Assembly (NCBI GenBank): GCA_903813345.2
Contig: CAIIXF020000009.1
Coordinates: 16,331,759 to 16,395,758 of the forward strand
Origin: Owenia fusiformis
Taxonomy: Eukaryota; Annelida; Polychaeta; Sabellida; Oweniidae
DNA: 64,000 nucleotides
Direction: 5' to 3'
In this document: one piece after another, positions 21,087-31,717 of the stretch
How the letters are laid out: every line of letters begins with the position of its first letter
Position numbering within the stretch: the first letter of the stretch is position 1
The notes under the pieces: generated by a model
Told to the model about the DNA's origin: nothing
The model's input: the letters and a program-made list of their open reading frames with translations, nothing else
The model's database searches: none
Position numbers and translations under genes: made by a program

Positions 21087-22889
21087 GCCAGCATAGGAAT
21101 ATTTTGAATAAACTACAACAAAAAGGATTCCATTTGCCAAAAGCACTAATTATTTTTAATCAAATATGAAATATGGACGGGGCACTTTCATTCCGAACCT
21201 AATGTTATTTAAATTAATCATTTTTTGACAGAACTATTACTTATTAAGACTTCTGAGATCAGCTTCACATACCGGGCTCACATATCTCGTGCGATTGTAA
21301 ACAAAAAATGTAAAACCTGAAGTTACAAATAACTCAGTTAAATTATCTGATAGTGGTCATACAATATCCTGTTAAATGGTTATATGTCGTAGTAAGAAGT
21401 TCCATCAGAAATTCACCATGAGTGACATTCGCGCAAACGAAACCAATCGAATTGAAAGACGATTTGTTTGACATTTTGTTATTTAGGATCGATCCCATCT
21501 CCATAATACACATTAACAAAATATTTTCAAAAGCATGAATATGTTATGGTTACTAAAACCATGGGCTTTCAAGATCATGAAAGCCCATGACTAAACTAAC
21601 TTTCTTTTAATTGGAACTTTTTCCAGTTGCCATTTCAGTAAAATGTACAACGGGTTTCTCGCTAAACGCAACTGGGCCTAATTAAATAGCCTTCATTTCA
21701 TCCTCCAAACTTGGAGAACGCCCATTGGCTATTAAAAAGATAACTTCGAAGCAAAATTTATCCAAAAAGCTAGACTTAAACCATTACTTTATTATTTACC
21801 AAATGAAATTTGTTCATAGTACATATACGATATCGTTACCTTTTGGTATTAATTCGCCATCAGCGATGTCAATAACGATCAGCAATGTCATCATCAATAA
21901 ATATTATGTGATATACATTCTTTTTTTAAAATCTTTCCATTGATCATTTTTTAAAACCGATCATCACATAACTAATTTATCCTATGACAAGTGAGGTTTC
22001 ACAAGTGAAGTTTTCAGGACACCCTGCATATTCAGGTTTGTTTTCTAAGCGTTCTCATTATTTTCGAGAAATCCATCATCATTTTGGTTAAGAAAAATTC
22101 TACAGTCTGCTGGATCTATTTTGACAGTTTTGCTTTAGCAAGATATTCTAACAAATTGACTGTTTTTACACTGAATAAAAAACATTTTACCGGGAATATT
22201 TGGAACGGAAGATACGCAGCGGGAAATATACATTGGAATATATCAATTCTATATCCCAATGTTTTCATGTATAATATTTTTAAGATACGATCTTATATGA
22301 CTTGCAGAAATAAATAGGAAGTAATCGTGTTTAGTTAGTTGATTGAATTATGGGAGTAGTGAAGTCAATGATTAAATGAATAAGAGCAAATGTTTTTAAT
22401 TTGAACAGGTCATTCATCGAATGACACTGAAGATTAACTTAAAATAGATTGTCTATCTATATATTTTTTATGTATGAGAGACATGTTATAATGTTGGTTG
22501 GTGAACCAATGATTATGAGTAATTTTCTTCAATTTACTTACTCATTATGAACAGAAATTTAATATTTAAATCGCTTAGATAAATAGGTAAATAAAAATCC
22601 GTCAATAATTTACTGATAATTTGCACATTTGAAGAGGTAAAACTTACAGCAATCAACCGAGGATTTACATGTAAACTCAATTGCATTTGTTTTTTGCGGG
22701 AAAAAGTTTCTCTCATTGACGTCACAGATTTTTAAGCGGCTCATTATAATATTCATGAGCTGACTTTATGGAAAGGTGAATTTGGTTAATATCCTTATAA
22801 CAGATATTCTTTTTTTTAATGTTAAGTTCTTCTTAGTCTTCGAATCAAAAATGCTTACTGAAGGGATGTGGCAGAAAAGAAGATTTCAA
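21087..22889. other. EPRS intron, unclassified
   Basis: No gene recognised. ACCGGGCTCACATATCTCGT at ~21272 resembles a GGGCTCACAT terminus. A GGACACCCTGCATATTCAGG at ~22017 resembles an isolated mariner end. Small frames at 21725, 22084 and 22534 are AT-rich and not recognised. Confidence 0.4.
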
Positions 22890-23175
22890 AGCTCCATTCC
22901 TCACCTTATATGGTATTTACAAATTACATGCGAAGATGTGGCGAGAATGTAGCCTCGTCTTATATGGCATTTACACTTCACATGCGATGATGTGGTGTGA
23001 ATGTGACTCACATTATATGGCAATTACACTTCACATGCGATGATGTGGTGTGAATGTGACTCACATTATATGGCAATTACACATCACATGCTATGATGTG
23101 GCTTTAATGTGGCCTCGTCTTATATGACATTTACACTTAACATGCGAAAATGTGGTGTGAATGTGACCTCACAAT
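22890..23175. repeat. ~60-bp tandem repeat (CACATGCGATGATGTGG)
   Basis: About four and a half units of TATATGGCATTTACACTTCA + CATGCGATGATGTGGTGTGA + ATGTGACTCACAT. The same array continues at 23985-24125 after an interruption by repeat and LINE sequence, so the array predates the insertions. Confidence 0.8.
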
Positions 23176-23984
23176 CTTTATTCAGATTTGAACTTTTTAG
23201 AACTTGTAGATGATTTTTAAAAAAATTAATCAATTTGCAGCAAATTAAAAAAGACCTTTTTTAACCTTTTTTGACCCTGAAAAGATCCTCGAAGGTCAAA
23301 TCTTAATATATATATATCTTTTATTGACTCTTTAGATGTCATGACCTGACATATTAGTCATTACAAAATGAATTTATTGTACAAAACTACACTACACAAC
23401 ACTAGACTAAGTCTAAGCTATCATAATATATACAATTTATGAATTTTTGAATGATTTTGTAATAAAACTTCAAACTTGCTCTTGCACATATTTATCTTTT
23501 GAAGAAATTAACATAATGAATGTATTTTCAGGATCATGTTGATCAACATAAACTTTGCTAGTGATGTTGTCAAACAATGATTGCCTGTGACTTTTGCTTT
23601 GAAGGCTTAAATATTGTTCTCTTTCAAAAGTTGTTTTGAATTTAATGTAGGTTCTTAAAACTGGGTATAATTGTAAATCACATTTCAATTTCTCCTTATA
23701 ATTTTGTGGCAATGTTTTAGTTAGGTTCTTTTTGATACATAGTCATCCTCAACAACTTGTTCATTCCAAGTAATTCTAGAGTCAGACTTGAACTTCTGAA
23801 AACTTGTAGATGATTTTGAAAAAAATGAAGTCAGTCTATACAGTATTTGTCAAGTTATTGGAAGTTGTAAGAAATTGTTACAGACACCGATCACCAGCTG
23901 CCAACCAACAACTGCCATCCGCCGATCGCCGTCGCAAAACATGGACCCCATAACAATATGTCACCACTTTTTTGTGGTGACACA
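23176..23984 (+). mobile_element. CACCAC-hairpin family element (decayed), split by a LINE tail
   Basis: 23176-23305 contains AACTTGTAGATGATTTTTAA and GACCTTTTTTAACC-type modules of the family best seen at 48411-49983. After the LINE insert the module resumes (GTCAGACTTGAACTTCTGAA). It ends with a CGCCGTCGCAAAAC stretch and the hairpin ACAATATGTCACCACTTTTT TGTGGTGAC at ~23955-23982. Confidence 0.7.
23306..23780 (-). pseudogene. LINE 3' end (minus strand), (TA)n tail
   Basis: The minus frame at 23470-23712 gives the end of a LINE ORF: PQNYKEKLKCDLQLYPVLRT, a REQYLSLQSKSHRQSLFD block, and end KDKYVQEQV. It is followed by a 3' UTR whose last bases (ATGACATCTAAAGAGTCAAT, AAAAGATATATATATAT) recur at 50745-50800. 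It interrupts the tandem module so precisely that AAATCTTA and GTCAGACTTG flank it. It is 5'-truncated. The family was recognised by style and context, not by a full RT. Confidence 0.65.
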
Positions 23985-24125
23985 ATTACACATCACATGC
24001 TATGATGTGGCCTTGCCTTATATGGCATTTACACTTCACATGTGATGATGTGGTGTGAATGTGAGCTCACATTAAATGGCATTTACACATAACATGCAAT
24101 GATGTGGTGTGAATGTGACATTATA
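23985..24125. repeat. Continuation of the ~60-bp CACATGCGATGATGTGG array
   Basis: Two and a bit units (ACACATCACATGCTATGATG..., ACATGTGATGATGTGGTGTG) matching 22890-23175. It ends 30 bp from the EPRS donor at 24155. Confidence 0.75.
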
Positions 24126-24155
24126 ATAATTGACAAAAGAGCATAAAACAATCAC

Positions 24156-24282
24156 CTTTTCAAAATGTTCATTCTCCTTAGCAGGATTGGTGTCATCAAA
24201 CCTCATAATCAGTTTGCCATCAAACATTTTCTGGTAGTGGGCATTCAGGAGAGCAGCTTTAGCATGACCAATGTGGAGGTAC
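24156..24282 (-). CDS. EPRS1: EPRS coding exon with the HIGH signature
   Basis: A 127-bp exon with acceptor ATATAG and donor AAG|GTGATT. It reads G, then [40 protein letters not shown] and EK. HIGH is the class I aminoacyl-tRNA synthetase motif that binds ATP, and RFDDTNP is the adjacent glutamate/glutaminyl subclass signature. All catalytic residues expected here are intact, so the gene appears functional. Splice phases are 2 in and 0 out, matching both neighbours. The donor has the GTGATT form rather than GTRAGT. Confidence 0.95.
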
Positions 24283-24548
24283 CTATATTGTACATAATAT
24301 TACAGTTAAAGTATTTCACCTCATTAAAATACATGTGTCATGGATTGTTTTCAAGCCTCGTAATACTATTTGCAAGCACTGATATTGTATTGTAAAAGCC
24401 TGGAAGACTTGTTTTATATGGTAATGCCCTTCACTGAGTCATGACAATTGGAAATAGAATATTATCTGTATCATTTGTTCATGACTACAGAACATATTAA
24501 CCTATTTAATCTGGTTATACCTAATTCTTCCATTGGCATTATGCAAAA

Positions 24549-24672
24549 CAAGGCATTAACATGCAAAATGTCACCACCTGCAAATTGTTACAGATGCTGA
24601 ACAACGGATACTAACCGCTGTCACAAAAATGGAGACCATAACAATATGTCACCACTTTTGGTGCTGACATGG
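24549..24672 (+). mobile_element. Short CACCAC-hairpin family element
   Basis: Left end ACAAGGCATTAACATGCAAA + ATGTCACCACCTGC; right hairpin ACAATATGTCACCACTTTTG + GTGCTGACAT. Only ~124 bp, lacking the tandem core that makes the copy at 48411 1.6 kb long. A minimal internally deleted copy. Confidence 0.7.
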
Positions 24673-25023
24673 CTAGAAAACGGCAACTCCGTGAAGTACC
24701 AAATCCCAACAAACACTATATTCATAAATTTGTATAATGTCACAATGTAATATTTCTCATCTTCTGCTCTACCCTTGATTAAATTGGCAGTGGTAAAAGA
24801 CATACAATAGTCATTAGAGATATATCATAATTTTCACCGATTTTAGCAATTGGGTGACCATTTAGAAGTTCCAAAGGCACAAATCATTAAGACAATACAA
24901 TATTTGAGATCTAATATAGGGTACTTAATATAGAACAATATCAGTATTTGAATTATATAGACTGACTGACAGATGGACAGAGGCCTTCCCTATATCCCTA
25001 CTGAACTTCATTTATTGGGATAA
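24673..25023 (+). mobile_element. ATCCCAACAAA-family element
   Basis: Left GGCAACTCCGTGAAGTACCA + AATCCCAACAAACACTATAT; right CTTCCCTATATCCCTACTGA + ACTTCATTTATTGGGATAAC. The inverted core ATCCCAACAAA/TTTATTGGGAT is a sister design to the CCCATCGAAC family, including the CTATATCCCT right arm after a GACAGATGGACAG stretch. Related left ends are at 25690, 41385 and 58125. Confidence 0.7.
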
Positions 25024-25064
25024 CTACTACAGATCATTTGACAACAATCAATAACAAGTCATTT

Positions 25065-25135
25065 GTATGCAAAATGTCACCACATGCCATTTGTTACAGA
25101 CACTGGCCAAACACCATCCATGTGATGGTGACATT
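25065..25135 (+). repeat. Left-end fragment of the CACCAC-hairpin family
   Basis: GTATGCAAAATGTCACCACA + TGCCATTTGTTACAGACACT then CCATGTGATGGTGACATTAT, a tiny copy with both hairpin halves. Confidence 0.6.
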
Positions 25136-25172
25136 ATAATTCTGATATGAGTGTAAATCAAGTTCAACTTAC

Positions 25173-25264
25173 CCACTAGCTTCTGGAGGGAACCTTACAA
25201 CAACCTCCCCCTGTTTAGCTCCTGGTAGATCCACAAACTTGCCCTCATCTTTCTGCTTGACAGA
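25173..25264 (-). CDS. EPRS1: EPRS coding exon (entry to GluRS catalytic core)
   Basis: A 92-bp exon from a TTGTAG acceptor to a GTAAGT donor reads [20 protein letters not shown] and [10 protein letters not shown], then two bases of Gly. The [18 protein letters not shown] run is the diagnostic entrance to the class I glutamyl-tRNA synthetase Rossmann domain of eukaryotic EPRS. The last residues lead straight into the HIGH motif in the next exon. The exon starts in phase 0 after the linker exon. The downstream intron is 890 bp and holds one short tandem-repeat element. Confidence 0.94.
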
Positions 25265-25334
25265 CTACAATACAAAGACATAATTTCATGTTTTACTAGA
25301 TTTTGCATTACATAATGACTAGATGCAAATGGTG

Positions 25335-25480
25335 ACAGGTCATCTCAACCTCAAGTCATCTCAACCCAGTCCAACTCAACCCCAAGTCAAGTCAGCCCCA
25401 AGCCAAGTCAACCCTAGTAAAACTCAACCCCAAGTTAACTCAACCCTGTAAAACTCAACCCCAGTAAAACTCAACCCTAT
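25335..25480. repeat. Minisatellite, CTCAACCCCAAGTCAAGT
   Basis: Seven to eight imperfect 17-20 bp repeats (AACTCAACCCCAAGTCAAGT, AAAACTCAACCCCAGT...). Located 70 bp upstream of an EPRS exon (5' side, in the intron). Confidence 0.8.
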
Positions 25481-25679
25481 TCATTTGTGCAATGTCTAAT
25501 TTAATTTTTATGATGAGTAATTTAAGTCATTCATTTCTGAAAATTTAGCATTTTGCATGATACTTTGAATAGAAAGTTGTTATAATATTCAAAAAACAGT
25601 TAAGCTCAAGGATAATTCATCAAGTTGTCACTGTTATTTAATTTAAGACATCTTATGGAATCAAAATTTAGATAATTAA

Positions 25680-26225
25680 GAAATAACTAGAGAATGGCAA
25701 CTCTATTGAGTAGCAAATCCCAACAAACACTGTATAAATCATCAATCTGAACAGTCACAATGTAATATTTACCATCTACTCTTACCTTCAATAAATATTT
25801 TAAATCATTGTAGTATCATGTAACCATACTTTCAAGATAACTCTAAGTAATAACAAATTTCTGCTCTAGTCAGCCATTTTGAATTTTCAGAGGCGCAAAT
25901 CAGAAAAACAATGTAACAACATAATTGTGATCTACTCTGAAATTCCTTCAATTTGAGTATAATATAGCCATACTTTTAAGAGATCAGAAAATAATTGCGT
26001 AATCCTGCATTAGGCGGCCATTTTGTATTTTTTGAGGCCCGAACCAGAAAAACATTAAAATATTTGAAATCTACTCTAAATTGCCTTTCATTTGAGTATA
26101 CTAAAGCTATACTTCAAAAACATCTCAAAAATAACGCTAATTCCTGTTTTCCCGATCCCCCATTTACAGCCCCTGGGGGTCAGGGTGAAAAAAACCGGGA
26201 GATATGTGAAATAGATAGATGTTGT
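25680..26225 (+). repeat. ATCCCAACAAA-family left part with GGC(G/A)GCCATTTT units
   Basis: It begins TGGCAACTCTATTGAGTAGC AAATCCCAACAAACAC. Two ~150-bp units follow (CAGCCATTTTGAATTTTCAG AGGC..., GCGGCCATTTTGTATTTTTT GAGGC...). The matching right end may be the one at ~27470-27525, separated by unrelated sequence. The plus frame at 25995 is incidental. Confidence 0.6.
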
Positions 26226-26639
26226 TAATATACTACCAAAATTTCAAATAATAATAATAATAATATTTATAAACGTCTTGTTTATATGCTGTTCATGTCA
26301 TCATCATTCAGTCCAGCTTGAAAATCTATTAGTTGTTGCTGTTGATTCCTTCTTATTCTGATTTTATTTGTCTTTTCCTTTCACTTTTTGTCTTCTTAGT
26401 TTCTTCTTCTTTTTTCTGTTGTTGTTACTTTCTTGTTTTCTTTAGTTTCTTCTTTCTTTGGTCTTCTGTCTCCCTATTACTTTTCTTCTTTGGTCTTGTT
26501 TGGTGTCGGGTCTGCAGACTTGTGACTACACGTCGGTGGGTTAAAGCTTTTTCTACCAGTAACACTCCCCTTCCCCTTTGTCTTTATCGATGTTTCGGAG
26601 ACTGATATCTAGATTCTGTCCGTTCTTGTTGTTTTTCTC
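26226..26639. other. T-rich pyrimidine tract region
   Basis: 26330-26480 is a strongly pyrimidine-rich strand (TTCTTCTT and TTTCTTGTTTTCTTTAG runs), giving a Phe/Leu/Ser-rich fortuitous frame. It is adjacent to the Penelope-like tail and may be its 3' UTR. No gene seen. Confidence 0.4.
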
Positions 26640-27130
26640 ATTTCCTTATTAGTCTTAGAACCCTGACCATATCTTTAATATTTGATTTTTTGGCTTTTTG
26701 TATTTTATCTGTATCCATTCATTTTTAGCAATTGTCTTTTTGATATATGCTGACAGTGTTTCTTTCTTATATCCTTGAGATACTAATTTTTTCCCCAAGG
26801 ACTTGATTCTTTTGGAAGCTATTTTTTCATCACTGCATACTCTTGATATTCTTATTATCTGTGACACATAGACTCCATATGATTGTTTTCTTGGAATGTT
26901 TCCCGAAAGGTCTGGATAGGAAACTATATTGAAATCAAAATCCTCTCTCTTATCATATATTTGTGTAGTAATTTTCTTGTGTTCTATTGTGAGTTTCATG
27001 TCGAGAAATGTTGCTTCATCGTTATTTGCATTTTCCTTGTTCAGTTTTAGTTCAGGAGTATGTTATATTAGACTGTTGTTATGTATAAATGATTCAACAT
27101 AAAACAAGAAGTTGTGTTCCATGTTTATTT
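26640..27130 (-). pseudogene. Penelope-like retroelement C-terminal fragment
   Basis: The minus strand reads ...NNDEATFLDMKLTIEHKKIT, TQIYDKREDFDFNIVSYPDL, SGNIPRKQSYGVYVSQIIRI and SRVCSD, then a basic tail ending KPKNQILKIWSGF. The FLD...I....YDKR.DF.F.IV.YP.L.GN.P...SYGVY.SQ.IR..R.C sequence is shared by Penelope-like RT proteins of invertebrates, just C-terminal to the RT core. The N-terminal RT domain is absent and no endonuclease domain is seen. Assignment to the exact clade is tentative. Confidence 0.65.
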
Positions 27131-27389
27131 AATGTTCAGGATTAATCCTATTCTACGACAATAATTATGTTGATTGAATCCTGATTCTCAACTATGTTGA
27201 TGGTTTTTATATAATTTAGAATTTTGATAGAAAGTTACGTAGTTTTGAAGTTTATATCTAAATGAGATGTTAATGTTGCCTAAACCAAATATATCCGAAA
27301 AGTGATTCTATACTGAAAAGATGCTATCTTAACCAGATTCAAAAGAATGTTAAGACCGCCTCTTTTCCATATAAGGAATGTTAACGAAA

Positions 27390-27525
27390 GTAACACTCTT
27401 AAAATTTGAACCATACAATATGCCCCCTTCTGGTAAAATCTGATTTCCACATCAGATAAAATTAATTAAACACGGATGGAGGGCTTCACTATATCCCTAC
27501 AGAACTTTGTTCGTTGGGATAATTA
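27390..27525 (+). repeat. Right-end fragment, TTCGTTGGGATAATTAA
   Basis: GGAGGGCTTCACTATATCCC + TACAGAACTTTGTTCGTTGG GATAA matches the right ends of the ATCCCAACAAA and CCCATCGAAC families. The same form (ACCAAACTTTGTTCATTGGG) is at 40800. Confidence 0.6.
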
Positions 27526-27580
27526 ACAATGTAATATAACTTTTTGTAAACCTCAGAGGGATTACAACAAAATAAATGTA

Positions 27581-28142
27581 CAAGGTGGTAAAAAAATGAA
27601 AACCCTAATACCATATTTCTCATATCTTTGTCATTTTAAGAAATAACTCCCTAATACTTTGCACTTTTGTACATCATTCAACCTATATTATTTCATGACC
27701 ATCAGATTGATAGTAAAAATGTTACAGTACTTTAAAGAACATGCCCCAGTGGCCACTATTTCCCTGTCAGGAAACCTGTACTCATCTTCTAAAATGTCCC
27801 TACCTGTGGGGATATGGCAGAGATGGAGTATATGAGAATGACCTCGGGACAGTTGCAAACCTCAAAAGTGAGATAATTTGTGTCATTCAGGCCAAACCTG
27901 CTGAGGAATGCATTCGGTTCATTGACAAATGTGCTGTTTTGCCCACAGCGCCATGGTGGCCAAATCTGAAGCATGTTATTCAAAGTGCTGTAAAATTGTG
28001 ATTATCAGTCTGATGGTCATGAAATATCGTAGGGTGGTAGGAAATTGAATGACGTACAAATGTGTGAAATATCAGAAAGTATTTTTTTAAAGTGACAAAG
28101 ATATAAGGAAAATGCAGGGTTTCCATTTTTTTGACCACCCTG
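27581..28142 (+). mobile_element. Mariner-like element, internally deleted
   Basis: Termini CAAGGTGGTAAAAAAATGAA and, inverted, CAGGGTGGTCAAAAAAATGG are flanked by TA (27579-27580, 28143-28144). Similarity continues inward for ~135 bp (...ATGACCATCAGA.TGAT). The plus frame at 27741-28001 is the C-terminal piece of a mariner/IS630 transposase: LWGYGRDGVYENDLGTVANL K, VIQAKPAEECIRFIDKCAV and a terminal W...L..VI. Everything before the last catalytic Asp is missing, so it cannot mobilise itself. Confidence 0.83.
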
Positions 28143-28161
28143 TATTAGCAAGATTAACTAG

Positions 28162-29314
28162 ACAACAGCAACGCCAAAGCGTAGCAAATCCCATCCCATT
28201 TGAAAAATAGAAGCCATTTTTCAAAATGGCCACTTTCTACCAAAAGTGTCAGTAGACAGTGTGCCATGCTTATAGTATTCACATACCAAATATGAACAAA
28301 ATCGCTCCACTACTTTTCGAGTTATAGTAAAATACATTAAAATGGCAACCATTTTTCAAAATGACCACCTTCTACCAAAAGTGTCATTAGACAGTTTGCC
28401 ATGCTTATAGTATTCACATACCAAATATGAACAAAATCACTCCACTACTTTTCGAGTTAAGTAAAATACGTTAAAATGGCGGCCATTTTTCAAAATGGCC
28501 ACTTTCTACCAAAAGTGTCAGTAGACAGTGTGCCATGCTTATAGTATTCACATACCAAATATGAACAAAATCACTCCACTACTTTTCGAGTTATAGTAAA
28601 ATACATTAAAATGGCGGCCATTTTTCAAAATGGCCACCTTCTACCAAAAGTGTCAGTAGACAGTGTGCCATGCTTATAGTATTCACATACCAAATATGAA
28701 CAAAATTGCTCCACTACTTTTCGAGTTATAGTAAAATACATTAAAATGGCGGCCATTTTTCAAAATTGCCACCTTCTACCAAAAGTGTCATTAGACAGTG
28801 TGACATGCTTATAGTATTCACATACCAAATATGAACAAAATCGCTCCACTACTTTTCGAGTTATAGTAAAATACATTAAAATGAAAAATGGCCGCCTTCT
28901 ACCAAAAGTGTCATTAGACAGTGTGCCATGCTTATAATATTCACATACCAAATATGAACAAAATCACTCCATTACTTTTCGAGTTATAGTAAAATATGTT
29001 AAAATGGGGGCCATTTTTTCACCTTCTACCAAAAGTGTCATTAGACAGTGAACCATGCTTATAGTATTCACATACCAAATGCAATCACATACATATTGCA
29101 CCTAAACTACTGTTAAATCGGCACTAAAATGGCTGCCATTTTTAAATGAGTGGCCATTTTGAAAATCAGCTTTTGAGCAGAACTTCTACTCCCATAGGAT
29201 AAATGTGTACAAAATATGTATAAATCGGGCCAACGGTATTTGAGTTATTGCCCGGACGGACGGATGGATGGAGGCGTTCCCTATATCCCTCCGAACTTCG
29301 TTCGATGGGATAAT
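28162..29314 (+). mobile_element. CCCATCGAAC-family tandem-repeat element, copy 3 (about 6-7 units)
   Basis: Begins CAACAGCAACGCCAAAGCGT 20 bp from the mariner. The left terminal CCCATCGAAC is partly lost. Units of ~135 bp with ATGGCGGCCATTTTTCAAAA, TGTCA(T/G)TAGACAGTGTGCCA and CCAAATATGAACAAAATCGC repeat from 28215 to 29070, more than in the other copies. The right arm has a short CCCGGACGGACGGATGGATG minisatellite and ends CCGAACTTCGTTCGATGGGA. Confidence 0.85.
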
Positions 29315-29856
29315 TATCATATTCTTACCGTCACCGCTATACTATTTATCTACTGCAGCTCATTTGGATACTCAGAGGAAAAAAGGCCCGAAAATGTAAC
29401 CAATAATTATACCTTCTTGTGAAAAAACTGAACCAGGAAATAAAATCACATTCTTTCACATTTCACGTAAGACATTGTCTCAAACATTGAAATCCATATA
29501 ATTACTTGATACTTGAATATGAATGAACAGATATCTGCAAGGAAGACTTGAGAAGCAGTGAGTGAAAGTAAAACCAATGAATTATTGGCAACTAGAAAAT
29601 TGTCGAGAAATTAAGTTTGTGTCAGATACGAACAATTACGTATCTTAGAATTGATTATTGATCAATTAATATATTTCGATGATCGATTTAGTAATACATG
29701 TCATTTATGAAGGTTTCCATTCACAATGTTAATTGATTTTAAGATGTTATCTTTCCAATATTCAATTTCTCTACACTAAACATTATTCGGAAATCGGAGA
29801 ATTAAATGTCGCAGGAAATTAACTTTTTATGAAGAAGTTCTATTTATTACTCTTAC
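29315..29856. other. EPRS intron, no gene
   Basis: AT-rich, no repeats or coding recognised apart from the start of a small non-coding frame. Confidence 0.5.
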
Positions 29857-29996
29857 CTCTTGACTTTTCATTTCCACTTTGGGGAGACTTTTGGTGACCT
29901 TAAGAAACTTTGGCAGGTTGGAGAGGTGGTTGTAATACCTGGTTACATTGACTGGAGCAATACCATTATTCACCTGTTTGTTCCACTCCTGGTTGA
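29857..29996 (-). CDS. EPRS1: EPRS coding exon (end of GST-like domain and linker)
   Basis: A 140-bp exon with a TTCTGCAG acceptor and a GAG|GTAAGA donor. It completes the split codon and reads V, then NQEWNKQVNNGIAPVNVTRY, YNHLSNLPKFLKVTKSLPKV and EMKSQE, ending in phase 0. In animal EPRS this segment follows ...W.TLKGN.AWQ and carries the V.RW...L last helix, leading into the linker before the catalytic core. A plausible longer minus-strand frame continues through the donor but departs from the family there. Confidence is high because both neighbours join without a phase conflict. Confidence 0.9.
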
Positions 29997-30274
29997 CTGC
30001 AGAAGAGAAATTCACAATTATATATGCACACTGTAATAATATAGTGTTTTGAATAATCATCTACTATGATCTCCCCACCATCTTCTTTCATGGCGTGGTG
30101 CAGCACCCTACCTCAAAGTTTGCACCACTCTTAAACTCTCTATGCACCTAATTCACTAAATACCAAACCAAAAGTGGAAAATGTCAGAAAAATAAAATAT
30201 TTTTACATTTTATTTTCATTGCTCTTGTGCTTTGAGTTACACACGAAACTAGCTTTGAAAATCTGTTGTGCATA

Positions 30275-31011
30275 CAGTGTTGTCATTAAGGAGCAAAAAC
30301 AGCCTGGTCAAACGGACCTGTTCCCCATCAAAATTAGGTGGTCCGTAACAGGATGTGCTGGTCAAAATGACCAGCATTTCAAAAAAGGTGCTGGTTCGTA
30401 TAAAGTCTCACTGGTCAATAAATTCATGATTGTTTTAAGCACTTAACACTGTTTCAACATCTCTATTGTAGGATTTATAATTGTAACACTGAGAAAATCA
30501 AAATCTGAGAATAAACATAGTTAGTTTATTTTTTGTACTCAAACGGTACATGTTTAGCGAACCCTCCCCCTCAAACAGTGATATCAGAGGTACAACCTCT
30601 TTCAGTTTTTAAAGGTCTTCAACAGCCAAATTTAACTCTTCCTCTGAACCCATGTCACTGTTTGAAAACTCATCATAAGAAAAGCCCATACAAAACCTAG
30701 GCGTTCGGTAATTGTATGTAATACTCGGTTTAGCGAATCGATTCTAGCGAGAATTAAATGTTCTACTTCCTCCGTGAAAAAGGAAGTTTTGAAAAATGAA
30801 CCAGATATCTGCTGAATACGCTCGTGTCAAGGTAAATATCGATCAAGACGACCACAAACAATAGAGTAAACCTGCGGACACATATTCTAGAGGTATGTAG
30901 GTATCATAAAAACAAGCTGGTCCAAAGGTCCAGCACCTGTGCAACTTTTGCCGGACCGGAGGACAATCAACTGGTCCCTGACCGCCGGTTCGCTCGTTAA
31001 TGTTAACACTG
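30275..31011. mobile_element. hAT-like non-autonomous element with perfect 8-bp duplication TGTGCATA
   Basis: Left CAGTGTTGTCATTAAGGAGC and inverted right CAGTGTTAACATTAACGAGC are 17/20 identical. TGTGCATA stands on both sides (30267-30274, 31012-31019). The 8-bp duplication and CAG(T/G)G ends are hAT hallmarks. Subterminal CTGGTCAAACGGACC / GCTGGTCAAAATGACCAGC / GCTGGTCCAAAGGTCCAGC palindromes are candidate transposase-binding repeats. 737 bp, no transposase. Confidence 0.85.
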
Positions 31012-31019
31012 TGTGCATA

Positions 31020-31715
31020 TCCCGGGTCAATATGTTACGATTTATTCAAAATTTTCTGGTCCATATATGGCAATAAGGGTTGTCATTCATGTTGTTGATT
31101 GACATGGGCTGCTATGCATAAGAAATATGAGCGACTTACTTGTTTGTGAAAAAACGAGAACTGTTTAAATATTTGAACCAAATGCTTCAGACACTGTGAC
31201 TAAGTCGATCTATGTGGATGCAGTCATTTATATGTAATGTATCGTGGGTACTCGCGTACATTATAGGGAATGGGATCATTGCAAAAATATGACAGCAAAT
31301 CGAGGTAAGTGATCTCAGAGTTTCTACTTAACATTGTGACTTGAAATCTTGCACACATATTCAATATACATAGTATGACAATGTGTGAAAGTTTCAGCTA
31401 CCATATTCCTGTTATAGGGAAGATATTTGAAAAACATTTCGTAAACGTCAACATATATGTATAAAATGGATGCACCTATGTATCATTTGGATTCAGAACG
31501 GTAACAAATGGATGCTTTAATAAATTATACTTTTATCATGATGATTTATTTACTGATGGACAACTGGCCAGATTTTCTTTGTATCCATTGTTTGGATAAA
31601 CATTCCTCATTCAGTAAAGTAATTAGCCACCCCATTACAAGTAGTCTAAAGGCATCCTCATGAAAAATTGAAAATACTATATATAAACCCATCAACTGGA
31701 AAATGCCATTACAGA
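31020..31715. other. EPRS intron, no gene
   Basis: Nothing recognised. The minus frame at 31546-31746 is unsupported. Confidence 0.5.
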
Positions 31716-31717
31716 TG

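Noticed and set aside
20888-21169. Serine/arginine/proline or DGRTDRQTDGRTD-like proteins on both strands
   Set aside because: They are six-frame translations of the GGACGGACAGAC minisatellite; the same occurs at 1220, 32700, 46800 and 15505.
22890-24125. CRISPR-like array (regular ~60-bp repeats with CACATGCGATGATGTGG)
   Set aside because: No unique spacers between repeats, whole unit repeats; eukaryotic context with spliced exons.
26333-26605. 90-codon plus-strand hydrophobic frame
   Set aside because: Produced by a pyrimidine tract (TTCTTTTTTC runs); low complexity.
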